The notes under the pieces are model-generated. The model was not told the origin of the DNA. It did not search any database and saw only the letters and a program-made list of their open reading frames with translations. A DNA stretch of 19,539 nucleotides from SVQP01 sp045603085. Lineage in GTDB: Bacteria > Bacillota > Clostridia > Oscillospirales > CAG-272. Location: positions 1-19,539 of the forward strand of contig JAZULL010000087.1 of the NCBI GenBank assembly GCA_045603085.1, written 5' to 3'. Each line of letters starts with the position of its first letter. Positions within the stretch are counted from its first letter, which is position 1. A program made the translations under genes and the position numbers. This document shows, in pieces, positions 13,994-19,539 of this stretch.

Positions 13994-16522
13994 ATGCAAA
14001 AAAAGAGATATTGCGTTAAGGGAATGATGTGTGCGGCGTGTGTTTCTCACGTGGAGCATGCGGTCGAGGGTGTGCTGAAAGAAAAAAAGCTCGATTTTTC
14101 GGTAAGCCTTTTGACAAATTCACTCTCTGTCTCTTACGCGGACGGTATGGGGGATCGCGAGATCGCCGGTATTGAAAAAAATCTTGCCAAAAATATTAAA
14201 AAGGCCGGTTACGCCCTGTTGCCCGAGCAGAGTGGGAATAAGGCCGATCAGGATAAAAAGGAAAATAAAAAGTCATTGATCCGCTTCTGGATCAGCGCGG
14301 TGCTGACCGCCGTATTGATGTTTGTTTCCATGGGCAGCATGATGGGCGTGCCGTTTTTGACATTCTTTACCCGCTCCGAAAACGCGCTGATGTTTGTGAT
14401 TTTGCAGATTATTCTCACGCTTCCGGTGCTGGTTTTGAATTACGGCTTCTTTTTCCGCGGTTTTCGCGCGCTTTTTTACCTCTCGCCGAATATGGACACC
14501 CTGATCGCCATCGGCTCGTCAGCGGCGTTTATTTACGGTCTGTGGGCAGCTGTGGAGATCGGTATCGCTACCTTCACGGGAAATGCCGAGCTGCTTCATA
14601 CCTGGATGCATTCGCTGTATCTGGAATCCTCGGCTATGATCGTCACGCTGGTCTCGCTTGGTAAGATGCTGGAGGGCAGAGCCAAGACCCGCGCGGGTCG
14701 GGCTGTGCGGCTGCTGGCACAAATGCTGCCCGAGTTTGCATCGGTATATAAAGACGGAGAGATCGCGCAGATTCCCATCTCGGAGCTCTCCCCCGGGCAG
14801 ATCGTCATCATCAGACAGGGAGAGAGGATCCCCGTGGACGGTACGGTCGTTGAGGGTGAGGGCGGCGTGGACGAGTCCCCTCTGAGCGGTGAGAGCATTC
14901 CGGTTGAAAAATCGGTCGGAGACAGCGTCTGCGGTGCTTGCACACTGATCAGCGGTTATTTGCGTGTCCGTGTGGAAAAGGTGGGCAAGGATACAGCCCT
15001 GCAAAAGATCATCTCGCTCTTGGAGGACGCCGCGGCGTCCAAAGCGCCCATTTCCCGCATTGCCGACCGCGTCAGCAGCATTTTCGTACCGGCGGTGATG
15101 ATAATTTCGGTCATTACGGCGGTTGTATGGCTGATCGTAACCGGTGGGAACGTAAACGAGGCGTTGCGCTGTGCCATTTCCGTGCTGGTCATTTCCTGCC
15201 CCTGCGCGCTGGGACTTGCCACACCCACCGCCATTATGGTGGGCACCGGCAGAGGTGCAGGTGAGGGCGTGCTGATCAAGAGCGGCGAGACGCTGGAGGC
15301 TCTGCACGCACTTGAATACGTCATTTTTGATAAAACCGGCACGTTGACCGAGGGAAAACCCGCGGTGTCGCACGTGCAAAGCTTTGGGGAGGATGAGCAG
15401 CAGCTGATCTGCTGTGCTTATGCCGCCGAGAGCATGTCGTCGCATCCCTTGTCGCTGGCTGTTTGTGAGTATGCAAAGGGGGCAGGTGTCGTACTGCCCG
15501 ACGTGAAAAATTATTTTTCTCTTACGGGACATGGTATCGGTGCGGAAATTGCCGAGGGTCGCGTTCTTGTAGGTAAGCCGGAATTTCTGCGGCAGAATGA
15601 CGTGCAGATCTCGGATGCACAGCAAAAGGAATTTGATGCATGTCAAGCGCGCGGCATGACCGCCGTGGCTGTGTCGCTGGGCAATGAATTGCTTGGTATT
15701 ATCGGCATTTCCGATCCGATCAGAAAAGAGAGCGTGCAAACAGTCAAGGCGCTGAAGAATATGGGAATTACCGCCGTGATGCTGACGGGGGATAATCCCG
15801 TGACCGCAAAGGCAATTGCAGAGCAGGCGGGGATCGAGCACTATCATGCCTCGCTGTTGCCCGACGATAAGGAAAGAATGGTGGGAGAATACTGTGCCAA
15901 GGGCGTGACTGCCATGGTTGGCGACGGCATCAACGACGCACCCGCGCTGGCGCGTGCCAACGTTGGTATAGCAATCGGATCGGGCACGGAGGTCGCCATT
16001 GATTCGGCTGACGCGGTGCTGTCCAAAAATTCGATCTATGGCGTGGTGCAGGCTATCAGACTGTCCCGCGAAACGGTCAGAATTATCAAGCAAAATCTCT
16101 TCTGGGCGTTGATTTATAACAGTATATGTATTCCGCTTGCGGCAGGCGTGCTCGCCCCCGTGGGCATCGTGCTCAATCCTATGATCGCCTCGGTGGCCAT
16201 GAGCTTTTCCTCGGTCAGCGTGGTGCTCAATTCACTCAGACTCAGAAAACCGGCCAAGTATCGGGAAAGTAGAAAATATATCATTCATCATAAAAAAAGG
16301 AGACAAAATATGGCAGAACAAACGATTATTCTGGACGTGCAGGGCATGATGTGTCAAAGATGCGTCGCCCACGTTAAAAAGGCCCTTGAGGGCGTCAAGG
16401 GCGTCAAGTCGGTTGAGGTAGACTTGGATCAGAACACCGCAACCGTTACCTATGCGGGCAAAAAGCCCGAGGATCTGGCAAAGGCCGTTATCGAAGAGGG
16501 CTACGAGGCTAAGATCAGATAA
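13994..16522 (+). CDS. copA: Copper-exporting P1B-type ATPase fused in frame to a CopZ-like chaperone domain
   Basis: This protein pumps Cu(I) out of the cytoplasm using ATP. Counting from ATG 13994, it has an N-terminal heavy-metal domain with GMMCAAC (Cys13, Cys16), membrane segments, the actuator LSGES (297-301), the transport motif CPC (402-404), phosphorylated Asp446 in DKTGT, His484-Pro485, GDGIND (643-648), and YN and MSFSS in the last helices, typical of Cu(I) pumps. A linker (about 755-772) then leads to a second GMMCQRC domain (Cys787, Cys790). ATG 13994 is preferred over 13982 because GGAG (13984-13987) sits 6 nt before it, while nothing resembling a Shine-Dalgarno precedes 13982. 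The extra C-terminal domain is odd: see the internal start at 16310. Confidence 0.96.
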   Translation: MQKKRYCVKGMMCAACVSHVEHAVEGVLKEKKLDFSVSLLTNSLSVSYADGMGDREIAGIEKNLAKNIKKAGYALLPEQSGNKADQDKKENKKSLIRFWISAVLTAVLMFVSMGSMMGVPFLTFFTRSENALMFVILQIILTLPVLVLNYGFFFRGFRALFYLSPNMDTLIAIGSSAAFIYGLWAAVEIGIATFTGNAELLHTWMHSLYLESSAMIVTLVSLGKMLEGRAKTRAGRAVRLLAQMLPEFASVYKDGEIAQIPISELSPGQIVIIRQGERIPVDGTVVEGEGGVDESPLSGESIPVEKSVGDSVCGACTLISGYLRVRVEKVGKDTALQKIISLLEDAAASKAPISRIADRVSSIFVPAVMIISVITAVVWLIVTGGNVNEALRCAISVLVISCPCALGLATPTAIMVGTGRGAGEGVLIKSGETLEALHALEYVIFDKTGTLTEGKPAVSHVQSFGEDEQQLICCAYAAESMSSHPLSLAVCEYAKGAGVVLPDVKNYFSLTGHGIGAEIAEGRVLVGKPEFLRQNDVQISDAQQKEFDACQARGMTAVAVSLGNELLGIIGISDPIRKESVQTVKALKNMGITAVMLTGDNPVTAKAIAEQAGIEHYHASLLPDDKERMVGEYCAKGVTAMVGDGINDAPALARANVGIAIGSGTEVAIDSADAVLSKNSIYGVVQAIRLSRETVRIIKQNLFWALIYNSICIPLAAGVLAPVGIVLNPMIASVAMSFSSVSVVLNSLRLRKPAKYRESRKYIIHHKKRRQNMAEQTIILDVQGMMCQRCVAHVKKALEGVKGVKSVEVDLDQNTATVTYAGKKPEDLAKAVIEEGYEAKIR
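16296..16302 (+). promoter_or_regulatory. Ribosome binding site for internal copZ start
   Basis: AAAGGAG, 7 nt before ATG 16310, within an A-rich stretch. In the ATPase frame the same bases encode a run of Lys and Arg in the linker, an unlikely reason for such a good Shine-Dalgarno match. Confidence 0.65.
16310..16522 (+). CDS. copZ: Probable internally started copper chaperone CopZ (C-terminal part of the copA frame)
   Basis: A 70-residue heavy-metal-associated domain with the metal site GMMCQRC and the ferredoxin-like pattern (VKKALEGVKGVKSVEVDLD, YAGKKPEDLAKAVIEEGY). This is the size of a free-standing CopZ chaperone, which carries Cu(I) to CopA. It has its own ATG and an almost perfect Shine-Dalgarno, AAAGGAG (16296-16302), 7 nt upstream, yet it lies in the same frame as the ATPase with no stop between. 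The most likely reading is a former separate copZ whose upstream gene lost its stop; free CopZ may still be made from the same message. An assembly indel upstream could also create an artificial fusion. Confidence 0.6.
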   Translation: MAEQTIILDVQGMMCQRCVAHVKKALEGVKGVKSVEVDLDQNTATVTYAGKKPEDLAKAVIEEGYEAKIR

Positions 16523-16525
16523 ATT

Positions 16526-16552
16526 GCGTGTTCTCCATCAAGGAGAACACGC
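16526..16552. repeat. Perfect 11-bp hairpin just after copA/copZ
   Basis: GCGTGTTCTCC and GGAGAACACGC surround a 5-nt loop, starting 3 nt after the stop codon. No T-run follows, so it is probably an RNA-stabilising hairpin or the edge of the next repeat rather than a simple terminator. Confidence 0.8.
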
Positions 16553-16553
16553 A

Positions 16554-16748
16554 GCGATATAAATCCCTTGTGAGATTTGAAATATACCCTTCGGGAGCGA
16601 TATAAGGCTTCGCCTTGCGATATGCCTGCGGGGCGTGAAGGGATTTATATCATATCGCATCGGAGCCATTGCGACGACATATCGCGTGAGCATAGATTTG
16701 CTTCGCAAATGGCGAGTATATCACGTTTGCTTGCAAACATATCGCCTC
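16554..16748. repeat. Array of short hairpins separated by GATAT/ATATC motifs
   Basis: A non-coding element with a repeating scheme: small GC-rich hairpins (AAGGC/GCCTT, ATTTGC/GCAAAT, TTTGC/GCAAA with TTC or similar loops) joined by GCGATAT or its complement ATATCGC. A long perfect inverted repeat, GATATAAATCCCTT (16556-16569) with AAGGGATTTATATC (16638-16651), encloses the first part. Direct repeats differ too much for a CRISPR array. I recall similar GATAT-linked hairpin strings between genes of gut Clostridia, but that is memory, not a search. Confidence 0.75.
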
Positions 16749-16803
16749 AAAAAAGAGAGAACGCTTCGGCTATCAACCGATTCGTTCTCTCTTTCTGTTT
16801 TTT
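16749..16803. terminator. Bidirectional terminator between copA/copZ and pssA
   Basis: A perfect 12-bp stem, AAAGAGAGAACG (16752-16763) with CGTTCTCTCTTT (16783-16794), has A-rich sequence on the left and T-rich on the right. On the minus strand the stem runs straight into six T, ending the marR-popT-pssA operon; on the plus strand TTTTTT follows three bases later. Confidence 0.85.
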
Positions 16804-16809
16804 CAAACA

Positions 16810-17400
16810 TTATACCTTCTTTTTATTGAAAAACTTATCCACGCAGAATTTGGGTACACGGAAATCAAGGATAAACATAAAGGGTACGACCGCGGCAAGC
16901 ACGTAATAGATCACGGTCATGACGTTGTCGGGCAGGGCATATTGCCACAGAAAGGTCAGGGGGAGAATGATGGCCACGGAGGTTACGGGCAGGCCGTGAT
17001 AGCTCTTGGCCGCGCCGCCCTCAATTTTTTGTCTGTTGATCTCCAGCACGTTGAAAAATGCCAGACGAATGACCGCGCACAGCACGAACCAGATCAGTAG
17101 CGCAATGCCGAAGATCGAGTCCACGCCGTTGAAATACAGAAAGATAGCGGGAAATACACTAAAGCAGACGACGTCACAAAGCGAATCCAGCTGAATACCG
17201 AAGTTTTTCTGATCCACGGTTCTGTCCTTTTTGGAGCGCGCGACAACGCCGTCAAACATATCGCAAATGCCCGAAATGGCAAGGCAGGCCATGGAAAGGA
17301 AAAATTTGCCGTCAAACGCCAGCTTTATGCCGATCATTGAGGATACAAGACTTAAATAAGTTAAAATTACGGTGTAGTTATAAAAACCGATGAATCTCAT
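16810..17400 (-). CDS. pssA: CDP-diacylglycerol-serine O-phosphatidyltransferase
   Basis: A CDP-alcohol phosphotransferase that most likely makes phosphatidylserine from CDP-diacylglycerol and serine, the first step to phosphatidylethanolamine. The signature is complete: Asp47, Asp50-Gly51, Ala54-Arg55, Gly68, Asp72, Asp76; four Asp coordinate the metal. The gap from Arg55 to Gly68 is 12 residues, four more than the usual 8. The rest is made of about six membrane helices; 196 residues is a normal size. The SYHGLP motif (about 132-137) is typical of PssA, which argues against PgsA. It follows popT by 18 nt and is the last gene of the operon. No decarboxylase (psd) gene is nearby. Confidence 0.9.
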   Translation of the reverse strand: MRFIGFYNYTVILTYLSLVSSMIGIKLAFDGKFFLSMACLAISGICDMFDGVVARSKKDRTVDQKNFGIQLDSLCDVVCFSVFPAIFLYFNGVDSIFGIALLIWFVLCAVIRLAFFNVLEINRQKIEGGAAKSYHGLPVTSVAIILPLTFLWQYALPDNVMTVIYYVLAAVVPFMFILDFRVPKFCVDKFFNKKKV

Positions 17401-17418
17401 TTTTAACTCCTTGATAGG

Positions 17419-18261
17419 TCAGTGTTGAAAACGGTTGCCGAAAATATCCATTGCTCTGGCAAATGCAAAGCCCACAACAAAGCAGAGCACCGAAATGATC
17501 AAAATCCACGTGCCGCCGAAATTGTCGGGAATGATTTTTATGGAAGAAGCAATGACAAAGCCGAGAATGGCACGCGTCATGAGCGTATTGTGTTTTTTAT
17601 AGAGCATATTGACCAGCCGTGCAAGCAAAAGCACAGTAGCCACAATACCGATAGCAAAGGGAAGAAGCACTCTGAAGTCAACGGCTCCTATGCCCGCTGT
17701 CAGCGGCTCGTAAAGCCCCAGACTGATCAGAATTGAGGTAGAGGTCATACCGGGCACAATGGTGCTCAGTCCCCACAAAACGCCGCAGAAAATAAATCCG
17801 AAGAAGTTTGCGGGCAGCGTGAAATCAACACCTACGTCCATGATGTGGAAAAGAAGATAGGCAAAGGAAAGGAAAATGACAAACGGCATCCAGCTTTTGC
17901 CGGTATTTTGGTTGTCCTTTGAAACCAGCATTTCGGGGATAGTGCCGCAGATCAGACCGAAAAAGAGCATCAGTGCCGCGGGCTGACAAAGGGCAAAGAG
18001 AAATTCCACTACCTTGGCAAGCAGGATAAAGCCCAGCACCCAGCCGATACCGAAGGGGAGGAGCAGCTTATAATGGGTTTTGACACACTTGATGGGATGA
18101 GAGAAAAATTCCATCATGGGCTCGTAGATACCGAATACCACGCAAAGCACGCCGCCGCTGATGCCGGGCAAAATGGCACCGATACCAACGATTGCGCCCT
18201 CAATGACGTGCAAGAGCATCTGCCATACGGCTTTAATTTTGGGTTGCGTTTGCGAGCTCAT
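17419..18261 (-). CDS. popT: DUF368 family polyprenyl (undecaprenyl) phosphate translocase, PopT-like
   Basis: DUF368 proteins (PopT) were shown in other bacteria to help return undecaprenyl phosphate, the lipid carrier for wall precursors, to the inner leaflet. The 280-residue protein has the family hallmark GAILPGISGG (28-37). It is an internal duplication: PGISGG...GIYEPMMEF then LLLPFGIGWVLGFILLAKVVEFL in the first half match PGMTST...GLYEPLTAG then VLLPFAIGIVATVLLLARLVNML in the second, as expected for an inverted-repeat membrane transporter. ATG 18261 is preferred to an in-frame TTG at 18270; Shine-Dalgarno support is weak (GGGA). The start overlaps marR by 29 bp, so translation is coupled to it. 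pssA follows. Substrate is inferred from family. Confidence 0.88.
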   Translation of the reverse strand: MSSQTQPKIKAVWQMLLHVIEGAIVGIGAILPGISGGVLCVVFGIYEPMMEFFSHPIKCVKTHYKLLLPFGIGWVLGFILLAKVVEFLFALCQPAALMLFFGLICGTIPEMLVSKDNQNTGKSWMPFVIFLSFAYLLFHIMDVGVDFTLPANFFGFIFCGVLWGLSTIVPGMTSTSILISLGLYEPLTAGIGAVDFRVLLPFAIGIVATVLLLARLVNMLYKKHNTLMTRAILGFVIASSIKIIPDNFGGTWILIISVLCFVVGFAFARAMDIFGNRFQH

Positions 18262-18679
18262 GGCGAACAAGTCCCGTGTATTTTTGCATGATGCGGATCA
18301 GATCGGCAAATTCCTCGGGAGAAATCTGCATAAAGGCTGTATTCTCGGCTTGGATAATGGAAGAAACCAACATTTCGCCGTAATTTTTTCCCTCTTCGGT
18401 CAGGCGAATGATCTTGGCTCTCTGACGCGGCTTTCTCTCAAAGCGCGCGTATTTTTTGCGAATCATGTGTGCGACGATGGCGTTGACCGTCTGCTTGGGC
18501 AAGGACCAGGTAGAGCAAAGCTCCTGCTGCGTGTGCTCACCCTCTTCTAAAATAAGGGTCTGCCAGACCCAAAATTCATTTTCCGAGATCGAATGCTTTG
18601 CCGCGGTCTCGCGGTAAAGACCGATGAATTCCTTGATCTGCGTGTGGAATTGATCGATCTGCTTGGATTTGATTTCCAT
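18233..18679 (-). CDS. MarR family transcriptional regulator
   Basis: A 148-residue protein with the MarR plan: an N-terminal dimer helix, a winged helix-turn-helix (HTQQELC...SLPKQTVNAIVAHMIRKKYARFERKPRQRAKIIRLTEEGK, from about residue 49 to 98; wing about 80-94) and a C-terminal dimer helix. The start at 18677-18679 is set by GGAGG 5 nt upstream; an ATG 12 nt earlier overlaps this site, and the open frame further upstream to 19057 runs through the operator and repeats. It is the first gene of an operon with popT and pssA and sits directly behind a paired operator, so it is probably an autorepressor that also controls those genes. The ligand is unknown; a lipid or an antimicrobial is plausible. 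Confidence 0.92.
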   Translation of the reverse strand: MEIKSKQIDQFHTQIKEFIGLYRETAAKHSISENEFWVWQTLILEEGEHTQQELCSTWSLPKQTVNAIVAHMIRKKYARFERKPRQRAKIIRLTEEGKNYGEMLVSSIIQAENTAFMQISPEEFADLIRIMQKYTGLVRHELANATQN

Positions 18680-18694
18680 GGACACCTCCATATC

Positions 18695-18742
18695 AGTCCC
18701 AAATGGGACTATATCAATAATAGTATAGTCCCAAATGGGACT
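18695..18742. promoter_or_regulatory. Paired palindromic operator for the MarR regulator
   Basis: The 16-mer AGTCCCAAATGGGACT (arms AGTCCCA/TGGGACT around AA) occurs twice, at 18695-18710 and 18727-18742, 32 bp apart (about three helical turns). Flanks extend the symmetry (TC before the first copy, GA after the second, TATA facing inward). One copy fills the promoter spacer; the other covers the start site and early leader. Confidence 0.9.
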
Positions 18743-18750
18743 GATGTCAA
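18722..18750 (-). promoter_or_regulatory. Promoter of the marR-popT-pssA operon
   Basis: On the minus strand a perfect TTGACA (18745-18750) and TATACT (18722-18727) have a 17-nt spacer. The spacer is almost exactly one palindromic operator copy, so a bound repressor would exclude RNA polymerase. Confidence 0.9.
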
Positions 18751-18803
18751 GAGAATTCCAAAAAAATTTGACGAAAAAAAGAGGAAAAAGCACAAATGTC
18801 ATC

Positions 18804-19045
18804 AAACACCCCGGTGTGGGTGTTTCGAGTCGAACTTTCAAAAATCTGCAACGAATTGCTGATTTTTGAAACTCAAAACGCGGTGAGCGTTTTGAGGATC
18901 TCCGAGCGGTACGGATAAGTCCTTTACTTTTAAAAAACATTGAGCGAACTGTCCGGAGATCCCTTCCTCGCACTGACATTCGCAGCGATCGTCGGTTTTG
19001 CGCGAGCGCAAAACTTCGACTCGGCCGATGTGATCGGCCTCGCTC
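18804..19045. repeat. Cluster of perfect hairpins including a degenerate CHPERSE-type repeat
   Basis: Non-coding region with successive inverted repeats: AAACACCC/GGGTGTTT (18804-18825); TTTCAAAAATC/GATTTTTGAAA (18836-18871) with an inner GCAA/TTGC; CTCAAAACGC/GCGTTTTGAG (18872-18896); GGATCTCCG/CGGAGATCC (18896-18962); TTTTGCGC/GCGCAAAA (18996-19013); GGCCGAT/ATCGGCC (19023-19039). The right end, read on the minus strand, gives CHPERG and in another frame VILSEA, the trace of a widespread intergenic repeat known for spurious 'CHPERSE' peptides. No gene is supported here. Confidence 0.7.
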
Positions 19046-19124
19046 AGGATGACACAAAAAAAGAAAAAAAAGGAACGACTTTCTCTCTGCATTCTTAGCG
19101 GAGAATCAGCAGCACGAAAACATC

Positions 19125-19163
19125 GGCAGAGAACTTGTTTTCTCTGCCAATTTGTGGTATAAT
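19125..19163 (+). promoter_or_regulatory. Promoter of the PPOX-family gene with an overlapping inverted repeat
   Basis: TTGTTT (19135-19140) and TATAAT (19158-19163) have a 17-nt spacer, with TGG before the -10 (extended -10). A perfect 9-bp inverted repeat, GGCAGAGAA (19125-19133) and TTCTCTGCC (19140-19148), is centred on the -35 and may be an operator. The leader before the next ATG would be about 255 nt. Confidence 0.75.
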
Positions 19164-19178
19164 GGAACTAACGAAAAG

Positions 19179-19310
19179 CCTTCCTCCGGGAGGAAGGTGG
19201 CACGCGGAGCGTGACGGAAGGAGCCTGCGTAACTTTGGGTTTGTGCTAACTTTATTGTCACGCGCTCTCCCTCAGTCGCCTATGGCGACAGCTCCCTCCC
19301 GGAGGGAGCC
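19179..19310. repeat. Palindrome-bounded intergenic element
   Basis: Each end is a 19-bp palindrome with one central base: CCTTCCTCC-G-GGAGGAAGG (19179-19197) and GCTCCCTCC-C-GGAGGGAGC (19291-19309). Just inside each is a smaller hairpin: CACGC/GCGTG (19201-19213) and GTCGCC/GGCGAC (19275-19289). The middle has no gene. The layout suggests a small non-autonomous mobile or REP-like element; I recall similar sequences from gut Clostridia but cannot check copy number. Confidence 0.7.
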
Positions 19311-19340
19311 TATGGACACGCTCGTACATCTTTAGGGGTA

Positions 19341-19373
19341 TGGGCTTTGCCCAAGCCTTTGTAATACAAAGGC
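19341..19373. repeat. Two hairpins in the leader of the PPOX-family gene
   Basis: TGGGC/GCCCA (19341-19353, TTT loop) is followed at once by GCCTTTGTA-A-TACAAAGGC (19355-19373), another 19-bp palindrome with one central base. No T-run follows, so they are not an obvious terminator. Confidence 0.65.
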
Positions 19374-19426
19374 GAAACTGGCGATAAAACAGAACGATAA
19401 ATAAGAATTTGACCGAGGAACGAAAA

Positions 19427-19539
19427 ATGAAGAAGTTAACAAAAGAAGCAGAAGCGATACTGATTGAACGTTTTGGAAAAGACAGCATTATTGCATTAGC
19501 AACAACGGCTGATGGAACGCCCTATGTGCGCAATGTAAA
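19427..19539 (+). CDS. Pyridoxamine 5'-phosphate oxidase (PPOX)-family flavin protein, 3' end cut by window
   Basis: Only the first 37 codons are visible: MKKLTKEAEAILIERFG, then IIALATTADGTPYVRNV. The A(L/F)AT...DGxPxVRxV pattern is the usual first beta-hairpin of the split-barrel FMN-binding PPOX family. Members include small flavin reductases, heme-degrading enzymes and F420-type oxidoreductases; pyridoxamine phosphate oxidase itself is less likely for a gene of this type. The start is supported by GAGGAA 6 nt upstream, and a promoter lies at 19135-19163. Confidence 0.75.
   Translation, partial: MKKLTKEAEAILIERFGKDSIIALATTADGTPYVRNV

Noticed and set aside
14519..16093. A 524-codon minus-strand open frame inside copA
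   Set aside because: Antisense to the ATPase, whose catalytic motifs are complete; rich in His/Arg/Gln as shadows usually are.
16554..16748. CRISPR array
   Set aside because: There are no regular direct repeats with equal spacers; the repeated unit is a short linker between unlike hairpins, and no cas gene is present.
18268..18270. TTG at 18270 as popT start
   Set aside because: The ATG nine bases later begins at the family-like N-terminus and is the more usual codon; the ribosome site is weak for both.
18233..19057. A 274-residue form of the MarR protein starting at 19057
   Set aside because: The extra N-terminus translates through the operator pair, the promoter and the hairpin repeats; the Shine-Dalgarno and family length support the start at 18679.
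18838..19092. Small minus-strand frame with VILSEA and related peptides
   Set aside because: Typical spurious peptide from a widespread intergenic repeat, with no start signal.
1..19539. tRNA or rRNA genes
   Set aside because: No cloverleaf, CCA-ending acceptor or ribosomal RNA stretch was recognised on either strand.

Overview
This is a chromosomal window around dnaA from a member of the Bacillota, most likely an uncultured gut-type Clostridia. The evidence is the gene set (dnaA, dnaN, recF, remB/DUF370, gyrB, gyrA), Gram-positive style Shine-Dalgarno sites, consensus sigma-A promoters, and intergenic hairpin repeats of a kind I associate with gut Clostridia. The species cannot be named from sequence alone.

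Layout. Positions 1-2439 (+) hold the 3' part of a large secreted or surface protein with a duplicated domain, ending at a strong terminator. Positions 2565-13768 (-) hold one co-directional run, read right to left: dnaA, a 357-nt gap rich in DnaA boxes (candidate oriC), dnaN, recF, remB, gyrB, a second 168-nt gap rich in DnaA boxes, mreC, mreD, gyrA, and a lipoprotein gene overlapping gyrA. Finding mreCD between gyrB and gyrA is unusual, as is the absence of rpmH/rnpA next to dnaA and of yaaA between dnaN and recF.

Divergent from dnaA, with its own promoter, is a copper P1B-type ATPase gene (13994-16522, +). It runs in frame into a CopZ-like chaperone domain that still has its own ribosome binding site and ATG. 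Next comes a hairpin-rich repeat and terminator region (16523-16809), then a minus-strand operon in the order marR, DUF368/popT, pssA (18679 down to 16810). The marR promoter is consensus-like and carries two identical palindromes, one exactly inside the -35/-10 spacer, so this regulator very probably controls itself and the two lipid genes behind it.

The right end (18751-19426) has no gene. It holds a cluster of perfect hairpins, including a degenerate copy of the repeat that yields spurious 'CHPERSE' peptides, a palindrome-bounded element, and a promoter overlapped by an inverted repeat. A PPOX/flavin-type protein starts at 19427 and is cut by the window end.

Together the genes cover replication initiation and DNA supercoiling, cell elongation (MreCD), copper efflux, and membrane lipid/undecaprenyl phosphate handling. 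The most interesting points are the copA-copZ in-frame fusion, the MarR-controlled popT-pssA operon with a paired operator, the gyrB-mreC DnaA-box cluster inside a rearranged gyrase locus, and the hairpin repeats.
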